Part shown: positions 1 to 8,950 of the stretch, one piece after another
Layout of the letters: each line of letters opens with the position of its first letter
Numbering within the stretch: position 1 is the stretch's first letter
From: G963663315 sp965116335
GTDB lineage: Bacteria; Pseudomonadota; Gammaproteobacteria; Arenicellales; Poriferihabitantaceae
Assembly: GCA_965116335.1 (NCBI GenBank)
Contig: OZ220677.1
Location: 2,046,001-2,110,000, forward strand
DNA: 64,000 nucleotides
Reading direction: 5' to 3'
Translations under genes and position numbers: made by a program
Notes under the pieces: model-generated
What the model was told of the DNA's origin: nothing
Database searches by the model: none
The model's input: the letters and a program-made list of their open reading frames with translations, nothing else

Positions 1-1
1 A

Positions 2-514
2 CAAATCCTTGATGCCGGTGAACCACCGGAAAGGCTGCACGACTCGGCAAGGCGTGAGTTAGGGATGTTATATATGAGGTTGGGGAGGTGTTCGGAAGCG
101 GCACGGATGTTTCGGAATGGGGAAAAAGATATAACTGAACTGAGAATGAAGGATGCATTTAATCTTGCTATGGCGCTGTGGGGTGCAGATGGAACAATCC
201 AGGCAGAAATTTTCAAGAGTGTCATAAAGCTCCATTGCTCCGAATCTCAGCAGGATACGACTCCGAATCAGTTCCAATGTATGGCGATTGCCTATTGGGC
301 AGTGGGTGACAGTAGTGCGGCTCTTGATTGTGTGGAACAAGCGAAACGGGCTGTCATCAGTTTTCAAGTTCGAACAGAATTCAGTTGTTGGCGTTACTCC
401 CAGGTCAGTGTAAAAATTTTTATGGAGGATCTTGATGAGATTCGTTCCCTGATCGAAGGTCGAGATTCCCGAATGCCGAAGTTTATGACTGTGGCGACAG
501 CCAGGTTATCCTGA
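2..514 (+). CDS. TPR-like protein, C-terminal part (cut by window edge)
   Basis: The reading frame is open from the first bases of the window, so the 5' end lies outside; the first in-frame ATG (65) is unlikely to be the true start. The visible ~170 residues are helical and resemble tetratricopeptide repeats: alternating small and large hydrophobic residues with patterns such as LGMLYMRLGRCSEAARMF and MAIAYWAVGDSSAALDCVEQA. TPR arrays normally mediate protein-protein contacts. No enzymatic motif or signal is visible in this part. It ends about 175 bp before the left end of an insertion sequence. Function and partner are unknown; the TPR call is moderate because only two or three repeats are seen. 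Confidence 0.55.
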   Translation, partial: QILDAGEPPERLHDSARRELGMLYMRLGRCSEAARMFRNGEKDITELRMKDAFNLAMALWGADGTIQAEIFKSVIKLHCSESQQDTTPNQFQCMAIAYWAVGDSSAALDCVEQAKRAVISFQVRTEFSCWRYSQVSVKIFMEDLDEIRSLIEGRDSRMPKFMTVATARLS

Positions 515-689
515 TAGGGCTTCTCGGTTAGAAAAACGCCGGATTTAATGGGGAAGCGGCAGTCAACCAGTTCGCCAAAGCAGGCTGGCAATAGTCTTCC
601 TGTGCCCGTGGCGCACAGGCAGTCATCAAGAATTTGATACAAGCCACCGATTGGGTTTCAATATTTCCTCATGAACAAGCGCAGCGTTT

Positions 690-2098
690 TCCAATCCAGA
701 GATGAGCCTGAGCGTGTTGTCTATTGTGATTATATTTCTAGACATTGAGAGAGTTTTTCAGGCGGCGTAATTTTGGGAATTGTTAAAAGATTGGAATAGT
801 GTATTGCGTGCTTCGTTGAGTCTTTTTGCGGCTTCATTATCGCTGTATTGATGTGCGAAGTCATCCAGTTTTTTGAAGGTTACTCCTGGTTTGAGATATT
901 GTTGTGCATTGGGTAAGGATCGGAGTTTTTCGTAAGGAGTCTGAATGAGTGAGTGCGGGTATTTACGGATTCGTTTTCCTTTTTGGTTGATTTCTTCCTT
1001 TGCGAACAGGCAGGGTCTGTGGTAGTTGAGGTAGGGAGTGAGCACATGAACCAGGAAGTCATTGACGGGTTGAGCGAAGTGCTGTGAGATGTGTTCGTAT
1101 CCCAAATGCTTACGTATGACGGAACCATTTTTGCCTTCGACCAGCGCATTGTCATTACTCTGTCTGGGTCGTGATTTGGTTTGTTCGATATGGAGTTTTT
1201 GCAATAGTTTGGCGACTGTGTGATTGATATACTCTGAACCGTTATCGGAATGGAATCCCAGGAGAGTGAAGGGGAAGGCTTGGAGTAATTCATGCAGGGC
1301 TGGGATGAGATAACTTTCGGAGATTCTCTGTACACTGACGATGGCTTGCATCTGGGTGACTTCATCGACGGCATTGATGTGATATAACCCCTTGATGCCG
1401 TCCTGGTCGCCCTGATGTACGGTATCGACGCGCAAGAAGCCGGGTCGGCCATTGGGTCTGGGTATTCGTCTGACTCCGATTTTTGCTGGAGTAGGTCGGG
1501 TTTTCTGGAAGTGTCGTCGTTTGCGCTGGTAGGCATCCGAGTGTCGCAGGTTATAGAGGTGGCCGTTGGAGATTGTAGCCAGTCGCGCGTATCGGGTATC
1601 GCCGAATACCAGAAAGGCGCGTTCGCACAGTTTTCGGGTAGCGGGTCCGGACAGGTTGCCGTGCAGGGTATCGGTTTGAACCAACAAAGCGACATCTGCT
1701 GACGTATAGCGCTGGGAGAAAGCGTTAGCGGGTCTTCCCCGACGATCCTGGATACATCCACTGTCGCGATACTGTCGGATCAACCGGGTGACCTGTGCGC
1801 GGGACAAGCCACTGACCTTTTCCAGATAGGTCTTGACGATCCCCCGGTCGGTCTTGTTGAGCAAGGAATACCGTACCTGCCGCAAGCTGTCACAGAGCCA
1901 TCGGTAGGTTTGTTTGCGGGATTGGGGTTCAAAATCAAAAGTGGTGGCTCCGTCCAGAAAGGAACGAATCTCCTCCACCGTCTGTAAACGCTGGCTGTGT
2001 AATTTCACGATCATCCTCCGATGATCCCAAAATCAACGCCGAAAGGCTCATCTCCCGATGGAAATACAGATCATCCTTCAGGCTCATCTTCCATTGGA
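690..2098. mobile_element. Complete rve-type insertion sequence, ~1.4 kb
   Basis: Imperfect terminal inverted repeats are visible at 690-710 and 2079-2098; they share an 11-bp core (CAGGCTCATCT read on the right) plus an outer ATTGGA. A further copy of the motif lies subterminally at about 2044-2062. The element holds one transposase gene on the minus strand. I cannot define a target duplication with confidence, so the outer ends may be off by a few bases. It sits 84 bp upstream of the first oxygenase gene and may influence its expression. Confidence 0.65.
758..2014 (-). CDS. DDE (rve-fold) transposase, IS481/ISNCY-like
   Basis: A 418-residue integrase-core transposase. The N-terminal ~90 residues form a helix-turn-helix region (SGLSRAQVTRLIRQYRDSG). 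The catalytic DDE triad can be placed at LRVDTVHQGD, HSDNGSEY and the later LVEGKNG segment, the usual order of the RNase H-like rve domain. The C-terminal part contains the YLNYHRPC-like motif common in these enzymes. The gene fills nearly the whole element between the inverted repeats at 690 and 2098 and appears intact, so the element may be active. Exact IS family assignment is uncertain without a search of an IS database. Confidence 0.85.
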   Translation of the reverse strand: MIVKLHSQRLQTVEEIRSFLDGATTFDFEPQSRKQTYRWLCDSLRQVRYSLLNKTDRGIVKTYLEKVSGLSRAQVTRLIRQYRDSGCIQDRRGRPANAFSQRYTSADVALLVQTDTLHGNLSGPATRKLCERAFLVFGDTRYARLATISNGHLYNLRHSDAYQRKRRHFQKTRPTPAKIGVRRIPRPNGRPGFLRVDTVHQGDQDGIKGLYHINAVDEVTQMQAIVSVQRISESYLIPALHELLQAFPFTLLGFHSDNGSEYINHTVAKLLQKLHIEQTKSRPRQSNDNALVEGKNGSVIRKHLGYEHISQHFAQPVNDFLVHVLTPYLNYHRPCLFAKEEINQKGKRIRKYPHSLIQTPYEKLRSLPNAQQYLKPGVTFKKLDDFAHQYSDNEAAKRLNEARNTLFQSFNNSQNYAA

Positions 2099-2181
2099 CA
2101 ACTCTAGCGCTGGACGCGCTGAAATCCCTGTAGTACCATCATTCCCCGCAACTCCCATAGAGCCACCTCGTTACCAAAACC

Positions 2182-3021
2182 ATGCCCCAGCCTGAATTTT
2201 CTACAGTGGTTGATTTGCGCCGTTATCCGGTTGATCAGTTGGATACTTGCGCCGGAGTCGGGTTTGCCCGGCAGTGTCGTGAGCAGTATCAGGAAACCGG
2301 GCTTTGTGTGTTGCCGGATTTTATATTGCCGGATGCGCGTGACCATTTTGCCAGGGAAGCCGGGGAATATATTGATCATACCTATTTCTGTGACAGTACC
2401 CATAATGTATATTTGACTGCTCACAACGGGGCAGACTGCCATCCCGTAGTCAATCGACAGGAGCAGACCTATGTCGGTTCGGTGGCTTATGATTTGATAC
2501 CGCAGGATTCGTTGCTCAAACGCCTGTATCAGTGGGACCCGCTGAAGGATTTTGTCGGATATGTGCTGAACAAGAAACCATTTTATCGCTTTGAGGACCC
2601 GTTCGGAGCCTGTTCAGTGAATGTCTTTGTCGAAGGGGGGAGGCATGGCTGGCATTTTGACGAGTCCGAGTTTACCGTCACACTGATGCTTCAGGCGCCG
2701 GAATCCGGTGGCGAGTTCGAGTATGTGCCGTTGATCAGGGGTTTGGAGAATGAAATCACAATCGTGAGTGATATACTCAACGGAGATCGTCGCAAGGTCG
2801 TGAAACTGCCATTCACTCCGGGTACATTGTTGATTTTCGGTGGACGGCAGACCCTTCATCGTGTCACGCAGGTGGGTGGCAAGCGACCACGGCTGGTTCC
2901 CGTGATCTGTTATTCTGAATCCCCCGGAATGCAGAACAGCGAGAGGGTTCGCAAGCTGTTCTGGGGGCGTTCCAACCCGGGAGACCCGCTGGTCTGCGGG
3001 TTACCGGAAACCCGTATTTGA
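2182..3021 (+). CDS. 2-oxoglutarate/Fe(II)-dependent oxygenase (HalD/BesD-like family)
   Basis: A 279-residue non-heme iron oxygenase-like protein. The jelly-roll iron site is visible as H158-x-D160 in GWHFDESEF, with the distal histidine H226 in LHRVTQ and a 2-oxoglutarate-binding arginine near 236-237. The Asp of the HxD motif is present, so hydroxylation or desaturation rather than halogenation is expected (halogenases of this type replace it with Gly). Substrate unknown; relatives act on free amino acids or small amines. It is 10 bp upstream of a second oxygenase gene, so the two are probably co-transcribed. No convincing Shine-Dalgarno precedes the ATG. Confidence 0.8.
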   Translation: MPQPEFSTVVDLRRYPVDQLDTCAGVGFARQCREQYQETGLCVLPDFILPDARDHFAREAGEYIDHTYFCDSTHNVYLTAHNGADCHPVVNRQEQTYVGSVAYDLIPQDSLLKRLYQWDPLKDFVGYVLNKKPFYRFEDPFGACSVNVFVEGGRHGWHFDESEFTVTLMLQAPESGGEFEYVPLIRGLENEITIVSDILNGDRRKVVKLPFTPGTLLIFGGRQTLHRVTQVGGKRPRLVPVICYSESPGMQNSERVRKLFWGRSNPGDPLVCGLPETRI

Positions 3022-3031
3022 GGTAAATCCA

Positions 3032-3865
3032 ATGTCTGCATCCCTACCCGTTTCACAACTTGAGGTCGAGGAATTTCAGCGCGAGGGAGCTATTTGTGTG
3101 CGCCAGGCGTTCTCCGGTGAATGGCTGGAGTCTCTGGCCGCAGGAGTTACGAAAAATTTTGAGAACCCCGGCCCATACAGTACGCAATACACGCCCGAAG
3201 GACAGCCTGGGGGCTTCTATGATGATTATTGTAACTGGCAGTTTATTGACGAGTACCGGGATTTTGTCATGAATTCACCGGCGGCGGAGATTGCGGCTCG
3301 CCTGACCGGTTCGGACTCTATCCGTATCTATCACGAGCATGTGCTGGTCAAGGAACCCGATACCAGGGAGGTGACGCCCTGGCATCATGATTTGCCATAT
3401 TGGGGGGTTGAGGGAAACCGTTTATGTTCAATCTGGTTGCCGCTGGACCCGGTTCCAAGAACAGCCTGCCCGGAGTTTATCGCGCAGTCCCATAAGTCCG
3501 GGGTGATGTATTATCCGAGGCTTTTCGCTAACCACGAAAACTATGCGAGTGGGCATGACGGGTTTGAAACGATTCCCGATATTGACAGCAACCGGGAGCA
3601 GTACAAAATCCTGTCCTGGGATCTTGAGCCCGGCGACTGTATCGTATTTCACATGAAAACCGTTCACAGTGCTCCAGCTACGACTGGCCTGAAAACCCGG
3701 CGACGGGGATTTTCGACACGCTGGCTGGGAGACGATGCGGTTTATGCGGTTCGTCCATGGACTACTTCTCCGCCTTTTGAAGAGATCACGCTGGCTGCGG
3801 GGGCGCCGATGGAGCATCCCGCTTTTCCGATTGTCTGGACGGGCCGGGAAGCCCCCGGTTTATGA
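3032..3865 (+). CDS. Phytanoyl-CoA dioxygenase (PhyH) family protein
   Basis: A 277-residue PhyH-type 2-oxoglutarate oxygenase. The WHHDLPYW motif gives iron ligands H118 and D120; H212 in KTVHSAP is the distal ligand, and the arginines around 223-230 would bind 2-oxoglutarate. Family members hydroxylate varied small molecules (phytanoyl-CoA, ectoine, natural products); substrate cannot be read from sequence. It follows the other oxygenase gene by 10 bp, suggesting two consecutive oxidations in one pathway. A dedicated promoter separates it from glcB downstream. Confidence 0.85.
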   Translation: MSASLPVSQLEVEEFQREGAICVRQAFSGEWLESLAAGVTKNFENPGPYSTQYTPEGQPGGFYDDYCNWQFIDEYRDFVMNSPAAEIAARLTGSDSIRIYHEHVLVKEPDTREVTPWHHDLPYWGVEGNRLCSIWLPLDPVPRTACPEFIAQSHKSGVMYYPRLFANHENYASGHDGFETIPDIDSNREQYKILSWDLEPGDCIVFHMKTVHSAPATTGLKTRRRGFSTRWLGDDAVYAVRPWTTSPPFEEITLAAGAPMEHPAFPIVWTGREAPGL

Positions 3866-3921
3866 CGGATATTGTGTGAGAGTGACCCTCTGTGGTCGCT
3901 GTGTTATTTTCGTTAATTGCG

Positions 3922-3949
3922 TTGACCCTGCTTATCAGATTGGTATAGT
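3922..3949 (+). promoter_or_regulatory. Sigma-70-type promoter of glcB
   Basis: TTGACC at 3922-3927 and TATAGT at 3944-3949 are separated by 16 bp, close to consensus. Transcription would start about 30 bp before the glcB ATG. A small perfect hairpin (CCCTG-caa-CAGGG, 3967-3979) lies in the leader just before the start codon. Read from sequence only. Confidence 0.6.
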
Positions 3950-3988
3950 TCGGTCTTTATTTTTTACCCTGCAACAGGGTCGGGATTT

Positions 3989-6190
3989 ATGAAGATGGGC
4001 AAATCGGTCAATATTCAGGAGCTAGCCGTAGACGAAGGACTTTACAATCTGGTGGAGGATGAGATTCTGCCGGGAACAGGAGTGGATTCGGCCCGATTCT
4101 GGGGCGGATTGGAGAAAATCGTTAAAGAGCTTGGCGGAAAAAACAAGGCACTTCTCGACAAGCGCGATGACTTGCAGCGTCAGATTGATGACTATTACAG
4201 AAACGGCAAGGACCCGCTTGATGTCGCCGCGTATAAGTCTTTTTTGCAGGATATTGGTTATCTGATTCCTGAGGGCGAGTCCTTTGCAGTCACCACGGAA
4301 AATGTGGACGAGGAGATCGGTGAAATCGCCGGGCCGCAGCTGGTTGTGCCTGTGGACAATGCGCGTTATGCGTTGAATGCGGCCAATGCGAGGTGGGCCA
4401 GTCTGTATGACGCCTTGTATGGTACCGATATTATTCTTGAGGTGGAGGGCTGTAAAAAGACTGCAAAATACAATCCGGTGCGGGGTGCTCAGGTTATCCG
4501 TTATGTACGGCAGTTTCTCGACGAGGCAGTTCCCCTGGCGGTAGGCAGCCACGCTTATGCGGTCCGATATAAGGTTAAATCGGGCAAACTTGTGGTCGTG
4601 ATGGGAGACGGCAGTGAGACCGGGCTGGGTTTGCGGGAATGCTTTGCTGGCTATCGCGGTTCACCGGAAGCACCTGATAACATCCTGTTCAGGCACAATA
4701 ATCTGTATATCGACATTTGTATCGGCGAGGGCTATTTTATCGGCAAGGGTGATCTCGCGAATATCTACGATGTCAGGGTTGAGTCAGCATTGACCACCAT
4801 CATTGATTGTGAGGATTCGGTCGCCGCAGTGGATGCCGAAGACAAAATCCGGGTTTACCATAACTGGACCGGCCTGATGAAAGGCACTCTGAAAGCCAAT
4901 ATTCGCAAGGAAGGCAAGTGGGTGGAAAGAGCGCTCAATCCCGACTTTGAATACACCGCCCCGGATGGCAGTCCTTTGCGTGTGCATGGTCGAAGCATGA
5001 TGCTGGTGCGTAACGTGGGAACGCATATGTATACCGACGCGGTCACTTATCAGGGCGAGGAAATACCGGAGACCTTCCTGGATGCGATGGTTACGACGCT
5101 GGGCGCCATGCACGACCTGCATGCTACAGGTGAGTTGAGAAATAGCCGTAAGGGCAGCGTCTATATCGTCAAGCCCAAGATGCACGGTCCTGAGGAAGTG
5201 GCGGCAGCAGTTGAGTTGTTCGAGTACGTGGAGCAGGCACTCGGTCTTGCAGACAATACCCTGAAAATCGGGATTATGGACGAAGAACGTCGTACTACGG
5301 TGAATCTCAAGGAGTGTATCCGCGCGGCCAGCGAGCGGGTTATTTTCATCAATACCGGATTTCTGGATCGAACCGGGGATGAGATTCATACCTGTATGGA
5401 GGCTGGAGCAGTCCTGCCCAAGAACGATATGAAGCTGTCCCCCTGGCTGTTGGCTTATGAGGATTGGAATGTCGATGTCGGGCTGGAGTGTGGTATGCCC
5501 GGTCATGGTCAGATCGGCAAGGGGATGTGGGCTGCACCAGACAATATGATGGCCATGATGGAGCAGAAAATCGCGCATCCAAGAGCAGGCGCCAATACAG
5601 CCTGGGTGCCCTCGCCGACCGCAGCCACTCTACATGTGATGCACTATCACTCTGTCAATGTAAATACCCGGCAACAACATCTGAAAACCTGTTTGCTGCG
5701 GGCAAATCTGGACGACATCCTGACTATCCCCTTGCTGGGCAACCGAACCGTCAGTCACGATGAAATAGTCAAGGAACTGGAAAACAATGCCCAGGGCATA
5801 TTGGGCTATGTTGTGCGCTGGATTGATCAGGGCATAGGCTGTTCCAAGGTGCCGGATATCAGTGATGTCGAGTTGATGGAGGATCGGGCGACATTGCGGA
5901 TTTCCAGCCAACATATTGCCAACTGGCTGCATTTTGATATAACCACTCCAGACCAGGTGCGTAAGGTATTTGAAAAAATGGCCGGAGTGGTGGATCGGCA
6001 AAATTCGCATGATCCGGCCTATACCGCGATGTCGGATGATCTGGACAACAATATCGCGTTTCAGGCGGCACTGGACCTGGTGTTCAAAGGTCGGGAAACG
6101 CCCAACGGATATACTGAGCCGGTACTGCATTCTCGCCGCAGGCAGCTGAAATCTGCCCGGGAAGCTGAGCTGCTGGCGCATCAGGACTGA
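3989..6190 (+). CDS. glcB: Malate synthase G
   Basis: Condenses glyoxylate with acetyl-CoA to make malate. The 733-residue length fits the monomeric G isoform (about 720 residues), not the shorter A form, and recognisable blocks run through the protein: the early NARYALNAANARWGSLY-like segment, TIIDCEDSVAAVDAEDK, MLVRNVGTHMYTDAV, and IVKPKMHGPEEV followed by LKIGIMDEERRTTVNLKECI, as in the TIM-barrel core. Its own promoter is at 3922-3949. The downstream transporter begins one base after its stop, so the two are likely one transcript. No aceA or glycolate oxidase is in the window, so the glyoxylate source is not evident. Confidence 0.96.
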   Translation: MKMGKSVNIQELAVDEGLYNLVEDEILPGTGVDSARFWGGLEKIVKELGGKNKALLDKRDDLQRQIDDYYRNGKDPLDVAAYKSFLQDIGYLIPEGESFAVTTENVDEEIGEIAGPQLVVPVDNARYALNAANARWASLYDALYGTDIILEVEGCKKTAKYNPVRGAQVIRYVRQFLDEAVPLAVGSHAYAVRYKVKSGKLVVVMGDGSETGLGLRECFAGYRGSPEAPDNILFRHNNLYIDICIGEGYFIGKGDLANIYDVRVESALTTIIDCEDSVAAVDAEDKIRVYHNWTGLMKGTLKANIRKEGKWVERALNPDFEYTAPDGSPLRVHGRSMMLVRNVGTHMYTDAVTYQGEEIPETFLDAMVTTLGAMHDLHATGELRNSRKGSVYIVKPKMHGPEEVAAAVELFEYVEQALGLADNTLKIGIMDEERRTTVNLKECIRAASERVIFINTGFLDRTGDEIHTCMEAGAVLPKNDMKLSPWLLAYEDWNVDVGLECGMPGHGQIGKGMWAAPDNMMAMMEQKIAHPRAGANTAWVPSPTAATLHVMHYHSVNVNTRQQHLKTCLLRANLDDILTIPLLGNRTVSHDEIVKELENNAQGILGYVVRWIDQGIGCSKVPDISDVELMEDRATLRISSQHIANWLHFDITTPDQVRKVFEKMAGVVDRQNSHDPAYTAMSDDLDNNIAFQAALDLVFKGRETPNGYTEPVLHSRRRQLKSAREAELLAHQD

Positions 6191-6191
6191 A

Positions 6192-7130
6192 TTGTCTGAA
6201 AATGCAAAAGGAATTCTGTGCCTGGTGGGGGCACTTGTTTTCCTGACAATCAGTGATTCCATTATCAAATGGTTGAGTCCTTACTATGCACTGCATCAGA
6301 TCATGCTGTTTCGCGCATTTTTTGCGCTTCCTGTGGTGTTGGTTTTCATTTTCTTCGGTGGTGGCATTCGATCACTGAAAACCCGCCGTCCGGCCCTGCA
6401 TATTCTGCGCGGTATGTTTCTGGTTTTTGCCAATATGTTTTTTTTCCTGGGGCTTGCTACCATGCCGATGGGGGAGACGGTGGCACTGTTTTTTGTGGCG
6501 CCTCTGTTCATCTGTCTGCTGGCTCAGCCAATTCTGGGGGAGAAAGTCGGAGTGACCAGTTGGGTGGCAATCGGAATCGGCCTGATTGGAGTATTGATCA
6601 TGGTGAGACCGGGCACGGATCTGTTCCGGGTTACCTCTCTGTTACCTATTCTGGCGGCGTTGATGTATGCGGGGATGCAGATGGTTACCAGAAAACTGGG
6701 CCTGCAGGACCGCGCCAGCACAATGACATTTTATATTCAGGTCTGTTTCATTCTGGTAAGTGTCGTGATCGGGCTGGCTATCGGCGACGGGCGGTTCGAC
6801 AATAGCAACAATCATACGTTCGGGTTCTTGCTGCGGGCCTGGCAGATGCCGGATTTTGCTGATTTGCAGTTGCTGGCACTCTGTGGATTGATGATAGCCT
6901 GTGGTGGTTATCTGATGTCACAGGCTTATCGTATTGGACAGGCTTCTGTGGTCGCGCCTTTCGAATACGCATCATTACCGTTCGCCCTGATCGTCGGCTA
7001 TCTGCTGTGGAGGGATTGGCCGGATGTCATATCATTTGTCGGCTGCGCCTTCATCATTGGCGGAGGATTGATCGTAGCTCTTTTCGACAAGCGGCTGGTA
7101 GCAAAAGTCGGTGTCCGTAAAAGACCATGA
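6192..7130 (+). CDS. DMT-superfamily (EamA) transporter
   Basis: A 312-residue inner-membrane protein with about ten hydrophobic segments arranged as two EamA repeats, typical of drug/metabolite exporters. It starts with TTG at 6192, one base after the glcB stop, which indicates translational coupling; no nearby ATG gives the conserved N-terminal helix. LHIMLFR-like and APLFICLLAQPILGEKVG motifs match the family. Substrate cannot be inferred; a metabolite of the preceding oxygenase/malate-synthase genes is possible. Two paralogous EamA genes occur further on (18117 and 43756). Confidence 0.85.
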   Translation: MSENAKGILCLVGALVFLTISDSIIKWLSPYYALHQIMLFRAFFALPVVLVFIFFGGGIRSLKTRRPALHILRGMFLVFANMFFFLGLATMPMGETVALFFVAPLFICLLAQPILGEKVGVTSWVAIGIGLIGVLIMVRPGTDLFRVTSLLPILAALMYAGMQMVTRKLGLQDRASTMTFYIQVCFILVSVVIGLAIGDGRFDNSNNHTFGFLLRAWQMPDFADLQLLALCGLMIACGGYLMSQAYRIGQASVVAPFEYASLPFALIVGYLLWRDWPDVISFVGCAFIIGGGLIVALFDKRLVAKVGVRKRP

Positions 7131-7234
7131 TTGGTTATGCCGGTTGGGAACGGGAACGTAGCGTAGCGTTTGGTATTTTGTATGTATTGGCATACAATGG
7201 ACGCACAAACAATTCTTTTCTTTGAGGTACTGTT

Positions 7235-7865
7235 ATGAAATTTACTCTTGGCACCCTGGGCGCTGTTTTATTCTTGCTGGTGACCCCCCCCCCCCCCCCC
7301 CGCACAAGCTGACAGTGTTCAAATGCAATGCCCGGCCAGCGTCAAGGAGGGCGGACTAGTGTCCCATGCAGCTTTTGACTGCGCGCCGAATGGATGGGAG
7401 TATTGCGAGTATCGGGACGGGGCAGGCGAAAATGATTGGGGGGATTTTACTGGTATAGGAAGTATGCGGCAAAGACCGCGTGCCTATATCACGATTAACG
7501 CCACGACCGGCGGACTATGGTTGGTTTTCAGGGATGCCGCCAGTCATAGATTGATACATGCGAAAGCTGATGGTGCTGTTCAGGCTTTGCAACGATATCA
7601 AGTAGATGCGGGCAAAACGAGAAAAATCGAAATCAGGGTTTACGGAAGGGGGAATTATCGCAAGGACGGCAACGGAAGCGGCACTGTGCTGGTCGCTCCT
7701 CCCGGGAGTAGCGGCGAGGGGGATGCAATAGCATCCTGTACGATCACCGTACAGGATGATGATAATACAGCTTATATTGGATCACGATACTATCATCCTT
7801 ATGGTGGAGTCTGGCAATCAGAGCCACATTGTTATGATGAAGTGGGTTGCGCGTCCAGGCAGTAA
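7235..7865 (+). CDS. Small secreted cysteine-rich Calx-beta-like protein, phase-OFF copy
   Basis: From ATG 7235 the protein begins MKFTLGTLGAVLFLLVTP, a signal peptide, then enters an 18-C tract (7284-7301) and stops at TGA six codons later. The long downstream frame (from about 7305, open to TAA at 7863-7865) is out of frame by one base; 17 C, as in the paralogue at 8951, would restore it. The mature part (~180 residues) has about eight cysteines and a Calx-beta-like ending (ASCTITVQDDDNTAY), then YYHPYGGVW...CYDEVGCASRQ. Its N- and C-terminal thirds are nearly identical to the 8951 copy while the centre differs. Either a slipped (OFF) contingency gene or a homopolymer sequencing error. Confidence 0.75.
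7284..7301 (+). repeat. Poly-C tract (18 C) in signal-peptide codons
   Basis: Eighteen consecutive C bases encode the prolines at the signal-peptide end. With 18 C the gene is out of frame; 14, 17 or 20 C would be in frame. Tracts of this length are prone to slipped-strand mispairing. Confidence 0.9.
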
Positions 7866-7886
7866 AGGGCGGATATTGACCCATGC

Positions 7887-7967
7887 GTAGGGGTGCCCCT
7901 TGTGGGTGCCCGGTATCGTGGATACCCGCTCCGACGGTTGCGGGAGGGCACGGAGACCCTCCCCTAC
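7887..7967. repeat. Dispersed palindromic repeat pair (A and B units)
   Basis: Unit A (7887-7912) and unit B (7942-7967) are each short imperfect palindromes rich in G/C (GTAGGGG...GCCCG; GGGAGGG...CCTCCCCTAC). The same A-B pair recurs at 9612-9693 and 28461-28542, with single units elsewhere in the window. REP/MITE-like; may act as a transcription terminator for the preceding gene. The rest of the 7866-8122 gap shows a second copy (about 8038-8060) of a 23-bp sequence also present at 7131-7153. Confidence 0.75.
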
Positions 7968-8122
7968 GATGGCGGTTAGGAGCGTAAATCCACGATAATC
8001 CGATAAAGGAAAACCGGTGTTCAATGTCGGAGCGTGTGATTGGTTATGCCGATTGGGAACGGATTGATGACATTGTGACAGCGATGTAAAATCAACTCTT
8101 TGACAAGTGGGGAGGATGGTCT

Positions 8123-8368
8123 ATGGCAAACATTACGATTCGTAACCTTGACGATGAGGTGAAGGCGAACCTGTGCATTCGTGCCGCGAAGCATCACCGC
8201 TCAATGGAGGAGGAGGTGCGTTTGATTCTGCGCGATGCGGTCGGGCGCAAGTCGTCGGAGTCCCGGAACCTTGCAGAAATTACCCGCGCATATTTCGGGC
8301 CGAAGCGTGGTGTGGATTTGGAGTTGCTACCGCGCGAGCCTGGTCGCGAACCACTGTCTTTCGACTGA
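8123..8368 (+). CDS. FitA/VapB-type antitoxin
   Basis: An 81-residue protein beginning MANITIRNLDDEVKANLCIRAAKHHRSMEEEVR, a ribbon-helix-helix DNA-binding domain of the FitA/VapB kind. It would neutralise the PIN toxin encoded 8 bp downstream and repress the shared promoter. A Shine-Dalgarno-like GGGGAGGA precedes the ATG. The C-terminal part (after ~55) is the usual toxin-binding tail. The pair sits between the two phase-variable paralogues. Confidence 0.85.
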   Translation: MANITIRNLDDEVKANLCIRAAKHHRSMEEEVRLILRDAVGRKSSESRNLAEITRAYFGPKRGVDLELLPREPGREPLSFD

Positions 8369-8376
8369 AGTGCTTC

Positions 8377-8802
8377 GTGCCCATATTGCTTGACACTAAT
8401 GTAGTGTCCGAATTGATCCGCAAGTCTCCCGCTCCAGCCGTCAAAATCTGGGTCGCCAACTGGCCTCTGGCAGATCTGTTTTTCTCGGCGGTCGGCGAGG
8501 CAGAGTTGCGCTACGGCGCCACCATTCTGGCGGTGGGCCAGCGTCGGCAGACGCTGACTTCTGATATCGAACGGATGTTGCGTGATGCTTTCGGGAACCG
8601 GATTCTGCCGTTCGACAGCGAAGCGGCGCGTGAATATGCGGACATTGCTGCGCTGCGCCGTTCGGCCGGTCGCCCCATCCCTTTGGCAGATGGGCAGATC
8701 GCAGCGATCGCCCGTTCGCGTGACATGGGAGTGGCGACACGCAATGTCCGGGACTTTGAGGATACGGGCATCGAAATCGTCAACCCATGGGCGGCCGTAT
8801 GA
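8377..8802 (+). CDS. VapC/FitB-type PIN-domain toxin
   Basis: A 141-residue PIN-domain ribonuclease. Start taken as GTG 8377, giving VPILLDTNVVSELIRK; a longer frame to 8173 overlaps the antitoxin and is not credible. Acidic residues expected for the metal site are visible: D in LLDTN, E in SAVGEAELRYG, and D in PLADGQIAAIA with the final ATRNVRDF motif. Overlaps in function with toxin-antitoxin modules that cleave tRNA or mRNA. Apparently intact. Confidence 0.85.
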   Translation: MPILLDTNVVSELIRKSPAPAVKIWVANWPLADLFFSAVGEAELRYGATILAVGQRRQTLTSDIERMLRDAFGNRILPFDSEAAREYADIAALRRSAGRPIPLADGQIAAIARSRDMGVATRNVRDFEDTGIEIVNPWAAV

Positions 8803-8950
8803 ACAGCATGACCTCCGCCATCAGCTTGACTACCAGCTGACTGACCACTTCACTGGATTGATTTACACAGTCGGTAATTCGGCGTTTGATTATTTTATAT
8901 GTATTGGTATACACTGGATACACAAACAACTCTTTTCTTGAGGTAATGTT

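Noticed and set aside
394..642. Minus-strand 82-codon frame after the TPR gene
   Set aside because: Largely antisense to the TPR gene; the remainder before the IS shows no recognisable coding sequence.
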